A DNA stretch of 64,000 bases, taken from assembly GCA_041392205.1 (NCBI GenBank), contig JAWKMO010000005.1, positions 1 to 64,000 on the forward strand. The letters are read 5' to 3'. The first letter of the stretch is position 1. Each line of letters begins with the position of its first letter. This stretch comes from Halomarinibacterium sp041392205 (GTDB lineage: Bacteria > Bacteroidota > Bacteroidia > Flavobacteriales > Flavobacteriaceae). The notes below the pieces were generated by a model. It was not told where the DNA came from and made no database searches. It saw only the letters and a program-made list of their open reading frames with translations. Positions 9,398 through 18,270 of this stretch are shown in pieces. The position numbers and the translations under genes were made by a program.

Positions 9398-10800
9398 TCG
9401 TCATAAATTTTAATATTGAAACCTAGCTGCAAAGATACACTTTTTGCTTTTGCAAGATTTCCATAATGAAGCATATTATCTGCCGCAAGGTAAAAATTGA
9501 ATATTCCAAAATCTCCTACAATACCTCCCCCAATATTAGAATAAGAAAAAGAATCTACCGTGTAAGTAAGTTTTGCTGCCAACCCACTGAAAAGTTTTCG
9601 GTAATAATAAATAGTCCCTGCCATTTGTGGCCCCTTGGGTCTTACAATACTATAATATTGTAATCCAACAGCTTGTTCTCTATCCACAGCACCTCCTTTA
9701 TTTAAACAATCACATTCGCCACTATTTCCGGCGATTTTCCCAAAACTGTATTGTATTCCTGCATTTATTTTTACAGGTCGTAGTTGCGAATAAGCGTTAT
9801 AGAGGGTGTCTATAGGAATTTCCCTCTCAATTTCATCTTCTAAATCATCATAGTACGGAAAAGTAGGTTCTCCTTCGCTTAAAGGAGGAAATAGTAATTC
9901 TATTCCGTTTAAAACATAATCTCCAGTAGCGCGATATGTTTCAACATCCTTACGATGAAAAATGACTCCCACATCTATAACACTTGCACTAGCTGTCCAA
10001 TTTGAAGTAATCGCATAAGTTGCTCCTAGATCCAAACCTACTCCTAAATTTCCTCCTAAAAATGCACGGCTTAGCAAATCACTCCCCGAAAAGTTATCTT
10101 GTAAGGATGCTATCCCAGAGGTTTCCAATTGTAAGTCTACATCGCTTACCCTATGCTCGTATATGTTATCTGAATTAGAATCGGCCAAACGAGTTACAAA
10201 GGTACCTTGATTGTTAGTACTTCGGAAGCTCATAATACTCGAATATATTTTTGCTCTTGCTCCCAAGGTTAGTTTGTTGGAAATATTTTTACTAGCCCCA
10301 AAATGATATACGGTTAACAAGTCTCCCGTAGCACTAATTTCTCCTAAATCGAAAGGATAATCTAAGTAATTTGCATTTCCTTCCCAGGCAAGAATCGCCA
10401 AATCTTTTGGAAAATAACTTATAAAATCCAACTCTTGGTATATTCCGCCAGAAAAATACATCTCTTTTTGTGATCGCCATCCAAAATTTATGAGCTCCAA
10501 TTGTTGGGTTACCGTAAAAAAATCGGTGTTTTTCATTTTAAAGATCGCACGTTCAATCTTAGTATTAATAGACTCTTGAGTAGCTCCAAAAATATCATAT
10601 ACACTCACCCCAGACGACCCCCCGTTAATATGAATTTGAGAGAAAATAGGAATGCCAAAATGTTTTTTTTGAGGCACCTTACTACCTGGATTTATTAACA
10701 AACTTTGGGGGACTTCACTAAACCCATAGAGCACTTGTTTATTTTGTGCAAAACAAGTGATATAACCAAAGGCTAGAAAAAAAATAACTGCGAATCTCAT
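9394..10800 (-). CDS. DUF5723-type predicted outer membrane protein
   Basis: A 468-residue exported protein (signal peptide to about residue 18, ..ITCFAQ). The mature sequence begins LYGFSEVPQSLLINPG and continues with repeated amphipathic, aromatic strands (GARAKIYSSIMSF, NIGGGIVGDFGIFNFYLAADN), a pattern of an outer-membrane beta-barrel related to the PorV/FadL style. It resembles the flavobacterial DUF5723 family, which has no established function. It lies 4 bases after the upstream lipoprotein gene (10805-11362) and overlaps the downstream gene by 4 bases, giving a three-gene envelope operon. Confidence 0.78.
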   Translation of the reverse strand: MRFAVIFFLAFGYITCFAQNKQVLYGFSEVPQSLLINPGSKVPQKKHFGIPIFSQIHINGGSSGVSVYDIFGATQESINTKIERAIFKMKNTDFFTVTQQLELINFGWRSQKEMYFSGGIYQELDFISYFPKDLAILAWEGNANYLDYPFDLGEISATGDLLTVYHFGASKNISNKLTLGARAKIYSSIMSFRSTNNQGTFVTRLADSNSDNIYEHRVSDVDLQLETSGIASLQDNFSGSDLLSRAFLGGNLGVGLDLGATYAITSNWTASASVIDVGVIFHRKDVETYRATGDYVLNGIELLFPPLSEGEPTFPYYDDLEDEIEREIPIDTLYNAYSQLRPVKINAGIQYSFGKIAGNSGECDCLNKGGAVDREQAVGLQYYSIVRPKGPQMAGTIYYYRKLFSGLAAKLTYTVDSFSYSNIGGGIVGDFGIFNFYLAADNMLHYGNLAKAKSVSLQLGFNIKIYDE

Positions 10801-10804
10801 AGTA

Positions 10805-11362
10805 TTAATTTCTTTCCTTAATCTCGAGATAATAGGTGGTTTTCGACTTGAGGTTAAGTGATCCTTCTAATGCAGCATTTGAGGACGGAATGGTTACGGA
10901 AACAACCACTTTATCTGCATTGGTAAGTTGCAAGATTTCTGCTTCATCTACGGTTTGTGTAAATTCGGTAATTACGGGAGAATTTAGACTTCCCATTTCT
11001 ACAAAAGCCGAAGTGGCGTAGGTTTGCACGTTTAAGGAATCCAAAAAGGTAAAATCTGCTTGGAAACTTCGCGGGATACTATTTGTAAAAATGAAAAGAA
11101 AGTCGGCTTTTTTTAAGCTTTCTTGTATTTCGGTATCATCCAAAAAACGTATTTCGGTAGTGTCGGTTACAGTTAGCCTAGGGGTATTGTTTATTTCATC
11201 AAAAAAATCGCCTGCTTCCAAGTTAAAATAAATTAAATCTAACTCTACAATGGGGGTAAGGGTTATTTCTTGAGCTTGATCAAAATCGGTATTTTTAACA
11301 CAAGAAAAAAATAATATTGCAGTAAGTATAGCCCATACAGGCAATAACAACTTCTTTTTCAT
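10805..11362 (-). CDS. lipoprotein of unknown function
   Basis: A 185-residue protein with a lipoprotein signal (MKKKLLLPVWAILTAILFFSC, Cys21). The mature part is beta-rich (TLTPIVELDLIYFNLEAGDFFD..), with no recognisable catalytic residues. It is the first gene of a tightly spaced minus-strand operon with a DUF5723 barrel protein and another exported protein, suggesting a joint outer-envelope role. No further function can be read from the sequence. Confidence 0.75.
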   Translation of the reverse strand: MKKKLLLPVWAILTAILFFSCVKNTDFDQAQEITLTPIVELDLIYFNLEAGDFFDEINNTPRLTVTDTTEIRFLDDTEIQESLKKADFLFIFTNSIPRSFQADFTFLDSLNVQTYATSAFVEMGSLNSPVITEFTQTVDEAEILQLTNADKVVVSVTIPSSNAALEGSLNLKSKTTYYLEIKERN

Positions 11363-11407
11363 ATTGGGGTTTTATAAGTAACGTAGCTATTTACGCAAAT
11401 AGTATTG

Positions 11408-12094
11408 TTATAGATGTTTTTTAATTTCCAAAATGCTATTAATCACTTTATAATGGGAGGGTACTTTTTCATTTCTATAATTATAAAAAAGGGTTTCCAT
11501 GCCCACTGCTTCGGCGCCTAAAATATCGGCTTCAAAAGTATCTCCAACCATTAAACTTACCTTTGGGTGGGCACATGCCTTTTCAAGCGCTTTTTGGAAT
11601 ATAACAGGATTGGGCTTCTTTAACCCTACCTCTTCCGAAGTAGTTATCGTTTTAAAGTAAGTAACAATACCACTATTTTTGAGTTTTAAATGTTGAACTT
11701 CGTCAAAACCATTAGTAATAATATGAAGGCTATATTTTTCTGAAAGATAGGGAAGCACTTCGGTAACTCCTTCAAAAAGAAAATTATCTTTAGGAAGTTC
11801 GTCTATATAAGATGTAGCCAAAACATCTAAATCTGTTTCGTTATAATGCCTCCCAAAAGACTGAAAAGCTTTTAAAAACCTACCTCTTCGCAATTCTTGT
11901 TTGGTTACTTTTTCTTCTCTGTATAACTTCCAAAATTCAAAATTGATGGGTTCGTAAATTTTTATAAATGCGTCAATATCTATGGTAATAGAATGGGTTT
12001 TAAACATTCTTTCAAAGGCCATTTTTGAATTTTTATCAAAATCCCAAAGTGTATGATCTAAATCAAAAAAAATATGTTTAACATAATCACGCAT
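11408..12094 (-). CDS. YjjG-family noncanonical pyrimidine nucleotidase (HAD superfamily)
   Basis: A 228-residue HAD hydrolase. Motif I is HIFFDLDHTLWDFD with the nucleophile and acid aspartates; an all-helical cap follows; motif II is ITNGFDEV, motif III lies in KKPNPVIF (Lys), and motif IV in VGDTFEADILGA. The LWDFDKNS run after motif I is characteristic of the YjjG/YfnB group. Family knowledge: such enzymes remove phosphate from (non-canonical) pyrimidine nucleoside monophosphates. The start overlaps the end of the upstream deacetylase-like gene by 8 bases. Confidence 0.88.
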   Translation of the reverse strand: MRDYVKHIFFDLDHTLWDFDKNSKMAFERMFKTHSITIDIDAFIKIYEPINFEFWKLYREEKVTKQELRRGRFLKAFQSFGRHYNETDLDVLATSYIDELPKDNFLFEGVTEVLPYLSEKYSLHIITNGFDEVQHLKLKNSGIVTYFKTITTSEEVGLKKPNPVIFQKALEKACAHPKVSLMVGDTFEADILGAEAVGMETLFYNYRNEKVPSHYKVINSILEIKKHL

Positions 12095-13379
12095 GAGGAT
12101 TCAATTTTTCTGAAAATAAATACCGCCATGTTTTATTTTCGCGTTTTTGAGAAAAATCTCTGTTAGAAAAGAAAAAAACAAAGGTTCCGTTTACTTGTTT
12201 TACCCAATTAAACACCTGTACAATAGTGCCTTCTGTATCTCTTTCTTTACCCAAGGTAAGGGCTAATGATTTTCCTATAACGGGTTGCACGACCAAAGGG
12301 GTTTTAATTTCGTAATCTAGATCATAAAATAAAAAAGGGGTACAGGTTCCAGCTCTAAAGCCAATTTCGTTATAATAAAACATGGTAAAATCGTTTTTTA
12401 CCTCCAATTCTACCAAATTTCTATAAATTATGGGAAGGTTTATTAATTGTCTATCGTTGGTTGAGCTCTCTAAGGCTCTATGTGTAATTTCTTCTAATTG
12501 AAAACGTTCTTCCTTCAATTTTTCATACTCCAAAACAGAGTAAAACGAAAACATAAGACCCACTTCGCAATAATCTGCTACATACTTTACTAAACTTTTA
12601 AAGGTTTGTCTTTTGGTATTAAAATCTTCTCGAAACGAAAATGCTTCGCCTAATAAAAAGAAAATGGTAAGTTTTGATGTGCTTTTACGCGCATTGTTTA
12701 AAATCCAAGAAAATGTGTCATAAGGATCTTTACGTAATTTTAATAAAATTTTTATCCTTAAAAAAAACCTTCCTAACTTAAGTTTCCATAGATCGCCACC
12801 AAAACCTAACACATTACGTAAAATTCCTCTTTGTAAAAACTCAAAAGGTCGTTTGGCTTCAATTACATTATGAATAGTTAATTTTTGTTTAGGGAATACA
12901 AAATCAGGAAACGCTTCCAACAGCACTTTTTTAAATTCATAAGCCCATAAATCTACCACTGGTTGCCTTAAAAAACCTTCTTTATAGGCTAGGCTCTCTG
13001 TGGCAGGAAACCTTCCCAATTCGTCTTTTACGTGAGGTAAATACTCTTCATACCTACTTAAAAGATAAAATGCGGCTGCAAAAATATCGAAAGGAAGTGC
13101 ACTTTTTTCATTGGCGAAAAAAAAACCTTTCGTCTCCTTCCATGGCCTTACCGTTATTTCAACATCTTCAAATCCTTGGGCAGTTAATAATCCGTGGGCA
13201 TAAAAAAAGGTTTCGTTTCCTAAGGGTTGTTTTCCATAGGAAATTTTTGGCCCTTCATACGCAATAAATGTTTCAATAGCCAACGTAAACTCAATGGGAA
13301 TTTTTAAAATCCTCGTGCAAATATGCTTAAAGCTATAATCAATGCGAGGAGTCACTTTTTGGGTATAAATAAGAAGCAT
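12087..13379 (-). CDS. polysaccharide deacetylase-like protein (DUF7033 type)
   Basis: A 430-residue cytoplasmic-looking protein without a signal peptide. The N-terminal ~120 residues (IYTQKVTPRIDYSFKHICTRIL, LPFDIFAAAFYLLSRYEEY) match a domain commonly placed before polysaccharide-deacetylase-like barrels in flavobacteria; the rest has LTIFFLLGEAFSF and AGTCTPFLFYDLDYE strands. The HxxxH metal motif of true NodB deacetylases is not obvious, so catalysis is uncertain. It lies just downstream of radC and overlaps the YjjG gene by 8 bases. Confidence 0.72.
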   Translation of the reverse strand: MLLIYTQKVTPRIDYSFKHICTRILKIPIEFTLAIETFIAYEGPKISYGKQPLGNETFFYAHGLLTAQGFEDVEITVRPWKETKGFFFANEKSALPFDIFAAAFYLLSRYEEYLPHVKDELGRFPATESLAYKEGFLRQPVVDLWAYEFKKVLLEAFPDFVFPKQKLTIHNVIEAKRPFEFLQRGILRNVLGFGGDLWKLKLGRFFLRIKILLKLRKDPYDTFSWILNNARKSTSKLTIFFLLGEAFSFREDFNTKRQTFKSLVKYVADYCEVGLMFSFYSVLEYEKLKEERFQLEEITHRALESSTNDRQLINLPIIYRNLVELEVKNDFTMFYYNEIGFRAGTCTPFLFYDLDYEIKTPLVVQPVIGKSLALTLGKERDTEGTIVQVFNWVKQVNGTFVFFFSNRDFSQKRENKTWRYLFSEKLNPHA

Positions 13380-13385
13380 AAATAG

Positions 13386-14099
13386 CTACAGCATTTGTTC
13401 GTCGGCAAAGCTAAAATACGCTTTTTCGGTCACAATAAGATGGTCCAAAACTTTTATATCAAGGCTTTCCCCTGCTACTTTTAGTTTTTTGGTAAGTTGA
13501 ATATCTGCTTGGCTCGGTTTTAAGGTGCCCGAAGGATGGTTATGTGCTAAAATAATGGCAACAGCTCCCAACTGCAACGCATTTTTAAACGCCAAGCGAG
13601 TATCGACAACCGTACCAGTAATTCCGCCTTTGCTTAATTGTGAAGTTTGCAACACTTTGTTGGAATTGTTTAAATACACAACCCAAAATTCCTCATGAGC
13701 TAATTCGCCAATAACAGGTTGCATTAATTCAAAAACCGAGGCGCTGGAAGTAATTTTCTTTTTCTGGAGGGCCTCCTCACCTCTTCGTCTCCTCCCCAAT
13801 TCTAAAGCGGCTGCAATGGTGATGGCCTTTGCTTCGCCAATGCCTTTAAATTGTATTAAATTTTGAATAGAAACTTTACCTAATTCACTTAAGTTATTTT
13901 CCACAGAGGCTAGAATACGCTGACTCAAACTCACAGCACTCTCCTCTCGGCTTCCAGAGCCAATTAAAATAGCAATTAATTCGGCATCACTTAAAGCGGC
14001 TCTTCCTTTTAGCAGTAATTTTTCACGAGGACGATCGTCCTCATTCCAGCTTTTAATGGAAAAAGATGTTGTATTGCTCCCCACAATAGTTCTTTTCAA
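13386..14099 (-). CDS. radC: RadC family protein (JAB/MPN domain)
   Basis: A 237-residue RadC. Residues ~15-95 carry the helix-hairpin-helix part (RPREKLLLKGRAALSDAELIAILIGSG, IQNLIQFKGIGEAKA). Residues ~115-237 are the JAB domain with the JAMM metal motif AHNHPSGTLKPSQAD. Family knowledge: named for a DNA-repair phenotype later disputed; the molecular role is unresolved though the metal site is conserved. It begins just before the divergent DUF1569 gene and is 6 bases from the next minus-strand gene. Confidence 0.93.
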   Translation of the reverse strand: MKRTIVGSNTTSFSIKSWNEDDRPREKLLLKGRAALSDAELIAILIGSGSREESAVSLSQRILASVENNLSELGKVSIQNLIQFKGIGEAKAITIAAALELGRRRRGEEALQKKKITSSASVFELMQPVIGELAHEEFWVVYLNNSNKVLQTSQLSKGGITGTVVDTRLAFKNALQLGAVAIILAHNHPSGTLKPSQADIQLTKKLKVAGESLDIKVLDHLIVTEKAYFSFADEQML

Positions 14100-14148
14100 T
14101 AAAGATAATAATGTATCTTTAAATTGAAAAACTCAAATAGCATTAATA

Positions 14149-14592
14149 ATGAAATCTCTTTTTGACGAATCAGTTTATAATGAAATTAGAACTCGAATAA
14201 ATAACCTTAACGAAAATAGCGAGCGACAGTGGGGTAAAATGACTCACGGACAAATGATGCATCACTGTCAAGGCCCGTTTAATATTATGTTAGGTAAAAA
14301 TGACTACGGAATGAAACCCAATTGGCTCGCCAAAGTACTATTTAAAAAGTCACTCTATAATGATAAACCTTGGCGTAAAAATTTGCCTACGGCAAAATTT
14401 TTAAAAGAAACCGAACCTCGTGATTTTAGTACCGAAAAGAAAAAATTAGAAGCCCTTTTAGATGAATTTCATTCACAAAGAGAAAGAAATGATTGGCCAG
14501 ATCATCCAGGGTTTGGCCACTTTACAAAACAACAATACGGGCAAATGCAATTCAAGCATTTGGATCATCATTTACGTCAATTTGGTGTTTAA
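14149..14592 (+). CDS. DUF1569 / DinB-like small protein
   Basis: A 147-residue soluble protein with histidines spaced as in the DinB-like four-helix fold (MTHGQMMHHCQGPF near residue 35; GFGHFTKQQYGQMQFKHLDHHLRQFG at the end). These could bind a divalent metal. Family knowledge: DUF1569 proteins belong to the DinB/YfiT-like clan, with no settled reaction. A TATCTTTA box at 14113-14120 may be its -7 element. The next gene starts 2 bases after its stop, so the two are cotranscribed. Confidence 0.85.
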   Translation: MKSLFDESVYNEIRTRINNLNENSERQWGKMTHGQMMHHCQGPFNIMLGKNDYGMKPNWLAKVLFKKSLYNDKPWRKNLPTAKFLKETEPRDFSTEKKKLEALLDEFHSQRERNDWPDHPGFGHFTKQQYGQMQFKHLDHHLRQFGV

Positions 14593-14594
14593 TT

Positions 14595-15200
14595 ATGTAT
14601 CCTCCACCGTACCATCAATCTAACGATATTCAAAAAATGATTGCTGTTATTAAGCAGTATCCTTTTGCGATGCTTGTTTCGGCAAAAGACGGAAAGCCCT
14701 ACACTACTCATATTCCTATTATTTATAATGAAGCTTCAGGTAGACTTGTAGCACATATCGATAGGCAAAATCCACAAGTAGAAACTTTGGTTGATGGTAC
14801 AGAAGTCACCGTTATATTTAGGGGGCCGGACACCTATATTTCACCCTCAGTATATAGTACCGAACAACTCCCCACTTGGAATTATATCTTCGTTCATGTT
14901 ACCGGAAGTATCCATCTTATTCACGAAGCCGAAGCGGTAAAGCAAACCATGATTGATATGACCGCGTTTTTAGAAGGAATGCAACCCAAATTTGAATTAC
15001 ATAAAGACAACCCAAAAATGGATCGAATGGTTCCATATATACAAGCGTTTGATATTACCATTACAAACTGGGAAGGAAAATTTAAACTCTCTCAAGATAA
15101 AATCCCAGCCGATTATGAACTAGCAAAAGCAGCGTTAATAAAAAATTCAAAACCTGGTGATAAAGAGTTTATTGAAAAGATTTATACTAATTTAAAGTAA
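14595..15200 (+). CDS. PaiB-like FMN-binding protein
   Basis: The frame is open further upstream inside the DUF1569 gene, but the ATG at 14595 gives the typical start MYPPPYHQSND and a 201-residue product. It has the split-barrel flavin fold of the PaiB family (AMLVSAKDGKPYTTHIPI, VTVIFRGPDTYISPSVY, TWNYIFVHVTG). Family knowledge: PaiB proteins bind FMN and were described as negative regulators of sporulation and protease genes in Bacillus; here an oxidoreductase role is equally possible. Its last 9 bases overlap the 3' end of the convergent mpl gene. Confidence 0.85.
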   Translation: MYPPPYHQSNDIQKMIAVIKQYPFAMLVSAKDGKPYTTHIPIIYNEASGRLVAHIDRQNPQVETLVDGTEVTVIFRGPDTYISPSVYSTEQLPTWNYIFVHVTGSIHLIHEAEAVKQTMIDMTAFLEGMQPKFELHKDNPKMDRMVPYIQAFDITITNWEGKFKLSQDKIPADYELAKAALIKNSKPGDKEFIEKIYTNLK

Positions 15201-16544
15201 ATTTTTCACTTCATTAAAATCCAATCCCCCATAATTCCCACTGCTCATTAACAACAAAGAAGTGTCTTCAAAATTTTGAGAAAATAAGAAATCCTTAAAC
15301 CCATTGGGGTCTGTATAAATAATTAAATCCTCTCGTTGAAACGCTTCAGAAATTTGCTGATAAGAAATGGGTGCTAACTTTTTAATTTCCACAGCATGAG
15401 GGCTATAAAAAACGACGGCGACATCGGCGGCATCCAATGCTCCTTGATATTGGCTTAAAAATTCTGGGTTTAAACTGCTATAAGTATGTAATTCTAGGCA
15501 TGCGATTAACTTTCTATCGGGATATTGGTTTTTTAAAGCTTCCGTCGTTGCTTTTACTTTACTAGGGGAATGGGCAAAGTCTTTGTAGGCAATACTTGTT
15601 GCAGTTTCAGCAATTTTTTCCAAACGCTTACTAGCCCCTTTAAAGCTAGCAATGGCTTCGTAAAAATCTTCAGCATCAATACCCATCAATTGGCAAATCC
15701 ATCGAGCGCCTTCTAGGTTGTTTAAATTGTGTTTCCCAAAAACTTCAATAGGCATTGGCCCTTCGGGAGTATCCAGTAGGGTTTCGCCATCTACCACTTC
15801 GTAAATGGGTGTTTTGTAAGGGTATTTTTTTATGGTGTTTGTAGAAGTTTCCACCACTTTTTTTACTTCTGGATCTTCTTCATTGTAAATAATGGCACCG
15901 CCTTCCGTAATTTCGTTTAAGAAAATAGAAAACTGTTCTACATAATTTTCAAAGGTTGGAAATACGTTAATATGATCCCATGCAATTCCGCTTAACAAGG
16001 CAATATTTGGCTTGTAAAGGTGAAATTTAGGACGCCTGTCTATGGGTGAAGAAAGATATTCATCCCCTTCCAACACCATAAAATCGTTTTCTTCAGTAAG
16101 ATGTACCATCGTATCAAATCCTTCCAATTGGGCTCCTACCATATAATCTACCTCTTTGTCATGATAATGCATAACATGCAAAATCATAGAGGTGATGGTG
16201 GTTTTTCCGTGAGAGCCACCAATGACCACACGGGTTTTATTTTTGGATTGTTCGTATAGAAATTCGGGATAACTGTATATTTTTAAATTTAGCTCTTTGG
16301 CTTTCAACAATTCGGGATTATCGGCTTTGGCATGCATCCCTAAAATAACGGCATCCAATTCTGCAGTAATTTTTTCAGCAAACCATCCGTATTCAGAAGG
16401 CAATAAACCTTTGGCTGCTAATCTTCCTTTGGAAGGTTCAAAAATTTCATCATCGCTCCCCGTTACTTGATACCCTTTTTGGTGCAATGCCAACGCCAGA
16501 TTGTGCATGGCACTTCCGCCAATAGCTATAAAATGTACTCTCAT
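15192..16544 (-). CDS. mpl: Mpl-type UDP-MurNAc:murein tripeptide ligase
   Basis: A 450-residue Mur ligase. The longer open frame starts at 16601, but the ATG at 16544 gives the expected start MRVHFIAIGGSAMHNLALAL with the N-terminal nucleotide fold, and the upstream part contains a dispersed repeat. The ATP site is VIGGSHGKTTITSMI; the central domain has LEGDEYLSSPIDRRPKF and ALLSGIAWDHINVFP; the C-terminal domain has YKDFAHSPSKVKAT. Family knowledge: Mpl reattaches recycled L-Ala-D-Glu-mDap to UDP-MurNAc. The SPIDRRPKF segment favours Mpl over MurC. It complements anmK elsewhere in this window. Confidence 0.9.
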   Translation of the reverse strand: MRVHFIAIGGSAMHNLALALHQKGYQVTGSDDEIFEPSKGRLAAKGLLPSEYGWFAEKITAELDAVILGMHAKADNPELLKAKELNLKIYSYPEFLYEQSKNKTRVVIGGSHGKTTITSMILHVMHYHDKEVDYMVGAQLEGFDTMVHLTEENDFMVLEGDEYLSSPIDRRPKFHLYKPNIALLSGIAWDHINVFPTFENYVEQFSIFLNEITEGGAIIYNEEDPEVKKVVETSTNTIKKYPYKTPIYEVVDGETLLDTPEGPMPIEVFGKHNLNNLEGARWICQLMGIDAEDFYEAIASFKGASKRLEKIAETATSIAYKDFAHSPSKVKATTEALKNQYPDRKLIACLELHTYSSLNPEFLSQYQGALDAADVAVVFYSPHAVEIKKLAPISYQQISEAFQREDLIIYTDPNGFKDFLFSQNFEDTSLLLMSSGNYGGLDFNEVKNLL

Positions 16545-16580
16545 AAGTATTTTTAAATAGAAATGTAAAGATAGGAAAAA

Positions 16581-16610
16581 CATCCCCCTAACCCCCTTCA
16601 AAGGGGGAAT
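16581..16610. repeat. dispersed GC-rich palindromic repeat C, copy 1
   Basis: A 30-base stretch beginning CATCCCCCTAACCCCC, with a stem CCCCCTT / AAGGGGG. A related copy (about 22 of 30 positions by eye) lies at 60679-60710. Both lie in gaps between genes. The GC-rich block stands out from the AT-rich surroundings. Confidence 0.75.
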
Positions 16611-16616
16611 AGTTCT

Positions 16617-17570
16617 CTATAAAGCTTGAATAAGCTTCTTTTCTTTTTGGGCTTCTTCAAAATCGGGTCGGGAAGAAAGTGCTTTATCAATCCATTGTAA
16701 AGCCACCTCTTTTTGGCCCAAATTTTTATAAATCTGTGCCAAACGATAATACGCCCAATCTTTGGGTACGCCATCTTTTGCCGAATGATTTCTGATATAC
16801 GCCTGAAGGCAATTAATCCCCAACTCCGCATCAAGATTGTATTGCGCTGCGATTTTTCCTATTTGGTAATTTAACTGATTGCGTTTATGAATTTTTAAAG
16901 AAGTGGAGGCCGTTTCAATAGCTTCTTTGGGCTGTTGATTGTTTTCATACAAGTTAGTCAACTTTTCATAGGTGTGAGGTGATCCACCTACTTCAATGGC
17001 TTTTTTATAGAAAGCTTCCGCATCTTTAGGCCTATTGGAATATTCGGCAATGTACCCATTGGCTAGGTAGCCGTCTACAGGAGATATTTTACCCAATTCG
17101 TTAGCATATTTAATGGCTTTTTTTTCACTTCCGCCAATAATGCCTGGCAATTGAATGTAAAACTCTACTAAGGCCCAACGTACTTCAATATGTTGAGGAT
17201 CTAATTTTGCCGCTTTTTCAAAATGATCTTTAATATCGCCAATATATCCTAAAGCACGAATTCTACTAATTTCCAAAGCCTTCATTCCCATAGCACCCCC
17301 ATATTTAAAATGATAATTGGCATTGTTGTTATCGCTTTCCAAAAGAGTTTTATAATATCCCATAGCCGTATCCCAATCCTTAGCATGGCCAGCAATATCG
17401 CCCAAATACTCAATTGATTTTAAGTGGTTGGGATATTCCTTTAAATAATTTTGAAATAGTGGCTTGGCTTTATTAAATTGTTCCTTTTTGAAATAGGTTT
17501 CCGCTTGCTCAAAAGTGTTTTGAGAAACTATTGTGTATGGAATTAAAAGAAGCAACAAAAGTCTATTCAT
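16617..17570 (-). CDS. exported tetratricopeptide-repeat protein
   Basis: A 317-residue protein with a signal peptide (MNRLLLLLLIPYTIVSQ) followed by consecutive TPR units (AETYFKKEQFNKAKPLFQNYLKEYPNH; AMGYYKTLLESDNNNANYHFKYG; AEAFYKKAIEVGGSPHTYEKL; YRLAQIYKNLGQKEVALQWIDKAL). TPRs mediate protein contacts; the partner is unknown. The frame is open through an upstream heptamer array to 17639, but the ATG at 17570 directly precedes the signal peptide and is taken as the start. The array abuts this ATG, occupying the place of the ribosome binding region. Confidence 0.85.
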   Translation of the reverse strand: MNRLLLLLLIPYTIVSQNTFEQAETYFKKEQFNKAKPLFQNYLKEYPNHLKSIEYLGDIAGHAKDWDTAMGYYKTLLESDNNNANYHFKYGGAMGMKALEISRIRALGYIGDIKDHFEKAAKLDPQHIEVRWALVEFYIQLPGIIGGSEKKAIKYANELGKISPVDGYLANGYIAEYSNRPKDAEAFYKKAIEVGGSPHTYEKLTNLYENNQQPKEAIETASTSLKIHKRNQLNYQIGKIAAQYNLDAELGINCLQAYIRNHSAKDGVPKDWAYYRLAQIYKNLGQKEVALQWIDKALSSRPDFEEAQKEKKLIQAL

Positions 17571-17633
17571 ATTTGGGATTTGAGATTTGAGATTTGGGAT
17601 TTGGGATTTGGGATTTGGGATTTGGGATTTGGG
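17571..17633. repeat. heptanucleotide tandem repeat, nine copies
   Basis: Nine consecutive 7-base units, plus-strand ATTTGGG, of which the second and third read ATTTGAG. The array touches the start codon of the TPR protein (17568-17570). On the coding strand it is CCCAAAT/CTCAAAT and stays open in frame with the gene. The length of 63 bases is divisible by 3; loss or gain of one unit would shift the frame of any upstream start. Confidence 0.95.
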
Positions 17634-17696
17634 ATACAAATATAGTAAGATATACGAAGTTACTCCATTTCAAGTTGTCAACGAAAATAGAAAAGA

Positions 17697-18209
17697 TTAC
17701 TTTGGAGGATATTTGTTTAAAATTTTCTGAATTATAGAAAAATAATAATTTTCTTTTTGCTGCGGAGTGGCTTTCTCTTTGTACCTACTTTCAGCAATTC
17801 CTTGCCAAACAAGGGCATCATTTTCAACCTCTATAAAATCTAACGTTAATTGTTGTTCTATGTCTTTGCCTCCAATGGGAATACCACCACTTACGCCAAT
17901 ACCTACATTACCCCCTCCGCCGCCAATGCCAATACCTAAGGTGTTGCGGGAGTTGGTGAGGATTTCTTTAGCGTAAAAGTTAATTAGAATTTGAGGGTTT
18001 TCTGTCTTCTGAAAGTTTTTTTGTATTATAAGGCTATCCAGAATGTACATAATTCGTTTATTGTCTAATTCGTTTAAACCAGAATCAATAGACGGATAAA
18101 AATTATAGGTGGTGAATTTCGAAAAATCGGTGCTTTTTTCAAAGTCCACAGCAACGGTACTTCCGCAGGAAATAAAAAATGGGATAACTAATAACCAAAG
18201 GAATTTCAT
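17697..18209 (-). CDS. DUF4136 lipoprotein
   Basis: A 170-residue lipoprotein (MKFLWLLVIPFFISC, Cys15) with the DUF4136 pattern: DFSKFTTYNFYP near the start, a Gly-rich middle (GIGIGGGGGNVGIGVSGG) and LTLDFIEVENDALVWQGIAESRYKEK at the end. Members are small envelope lipoproteins without known function. It is in the obgE-adk direction but 61 bases from obgE, and may have its own promoter. Confidence 0.87.
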   Translation of the reverse strand: MKFLWLLVIPFFISCGSTVAVDFEKSTDFSKFTTYNFYPSIDSGLNELDNKRIMYILDSLIIQKNFQKTENPQILINFYAKEILTNSRNTLGIGIGGGGGNVGIGVSGGIPIGGKDIEQQLTLDFIEVENDALVWQGIAESRYKEKATPQQKENYYFSIIQKILNKYPPK

Positions 18210-18270
18210 TTTTCAGTATTTTTATTTAAAGATACTGAAATTTTGAAAAGACAAAACTGAATTTCATTTC

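Noticed and set aside
16598..16834. 78-codon open frame overlapping the TPR gene and the mpl leader
   Set aside because: It lies inside the TPR gene in another frame, ends in repeat C and shows no recognisable protein features.
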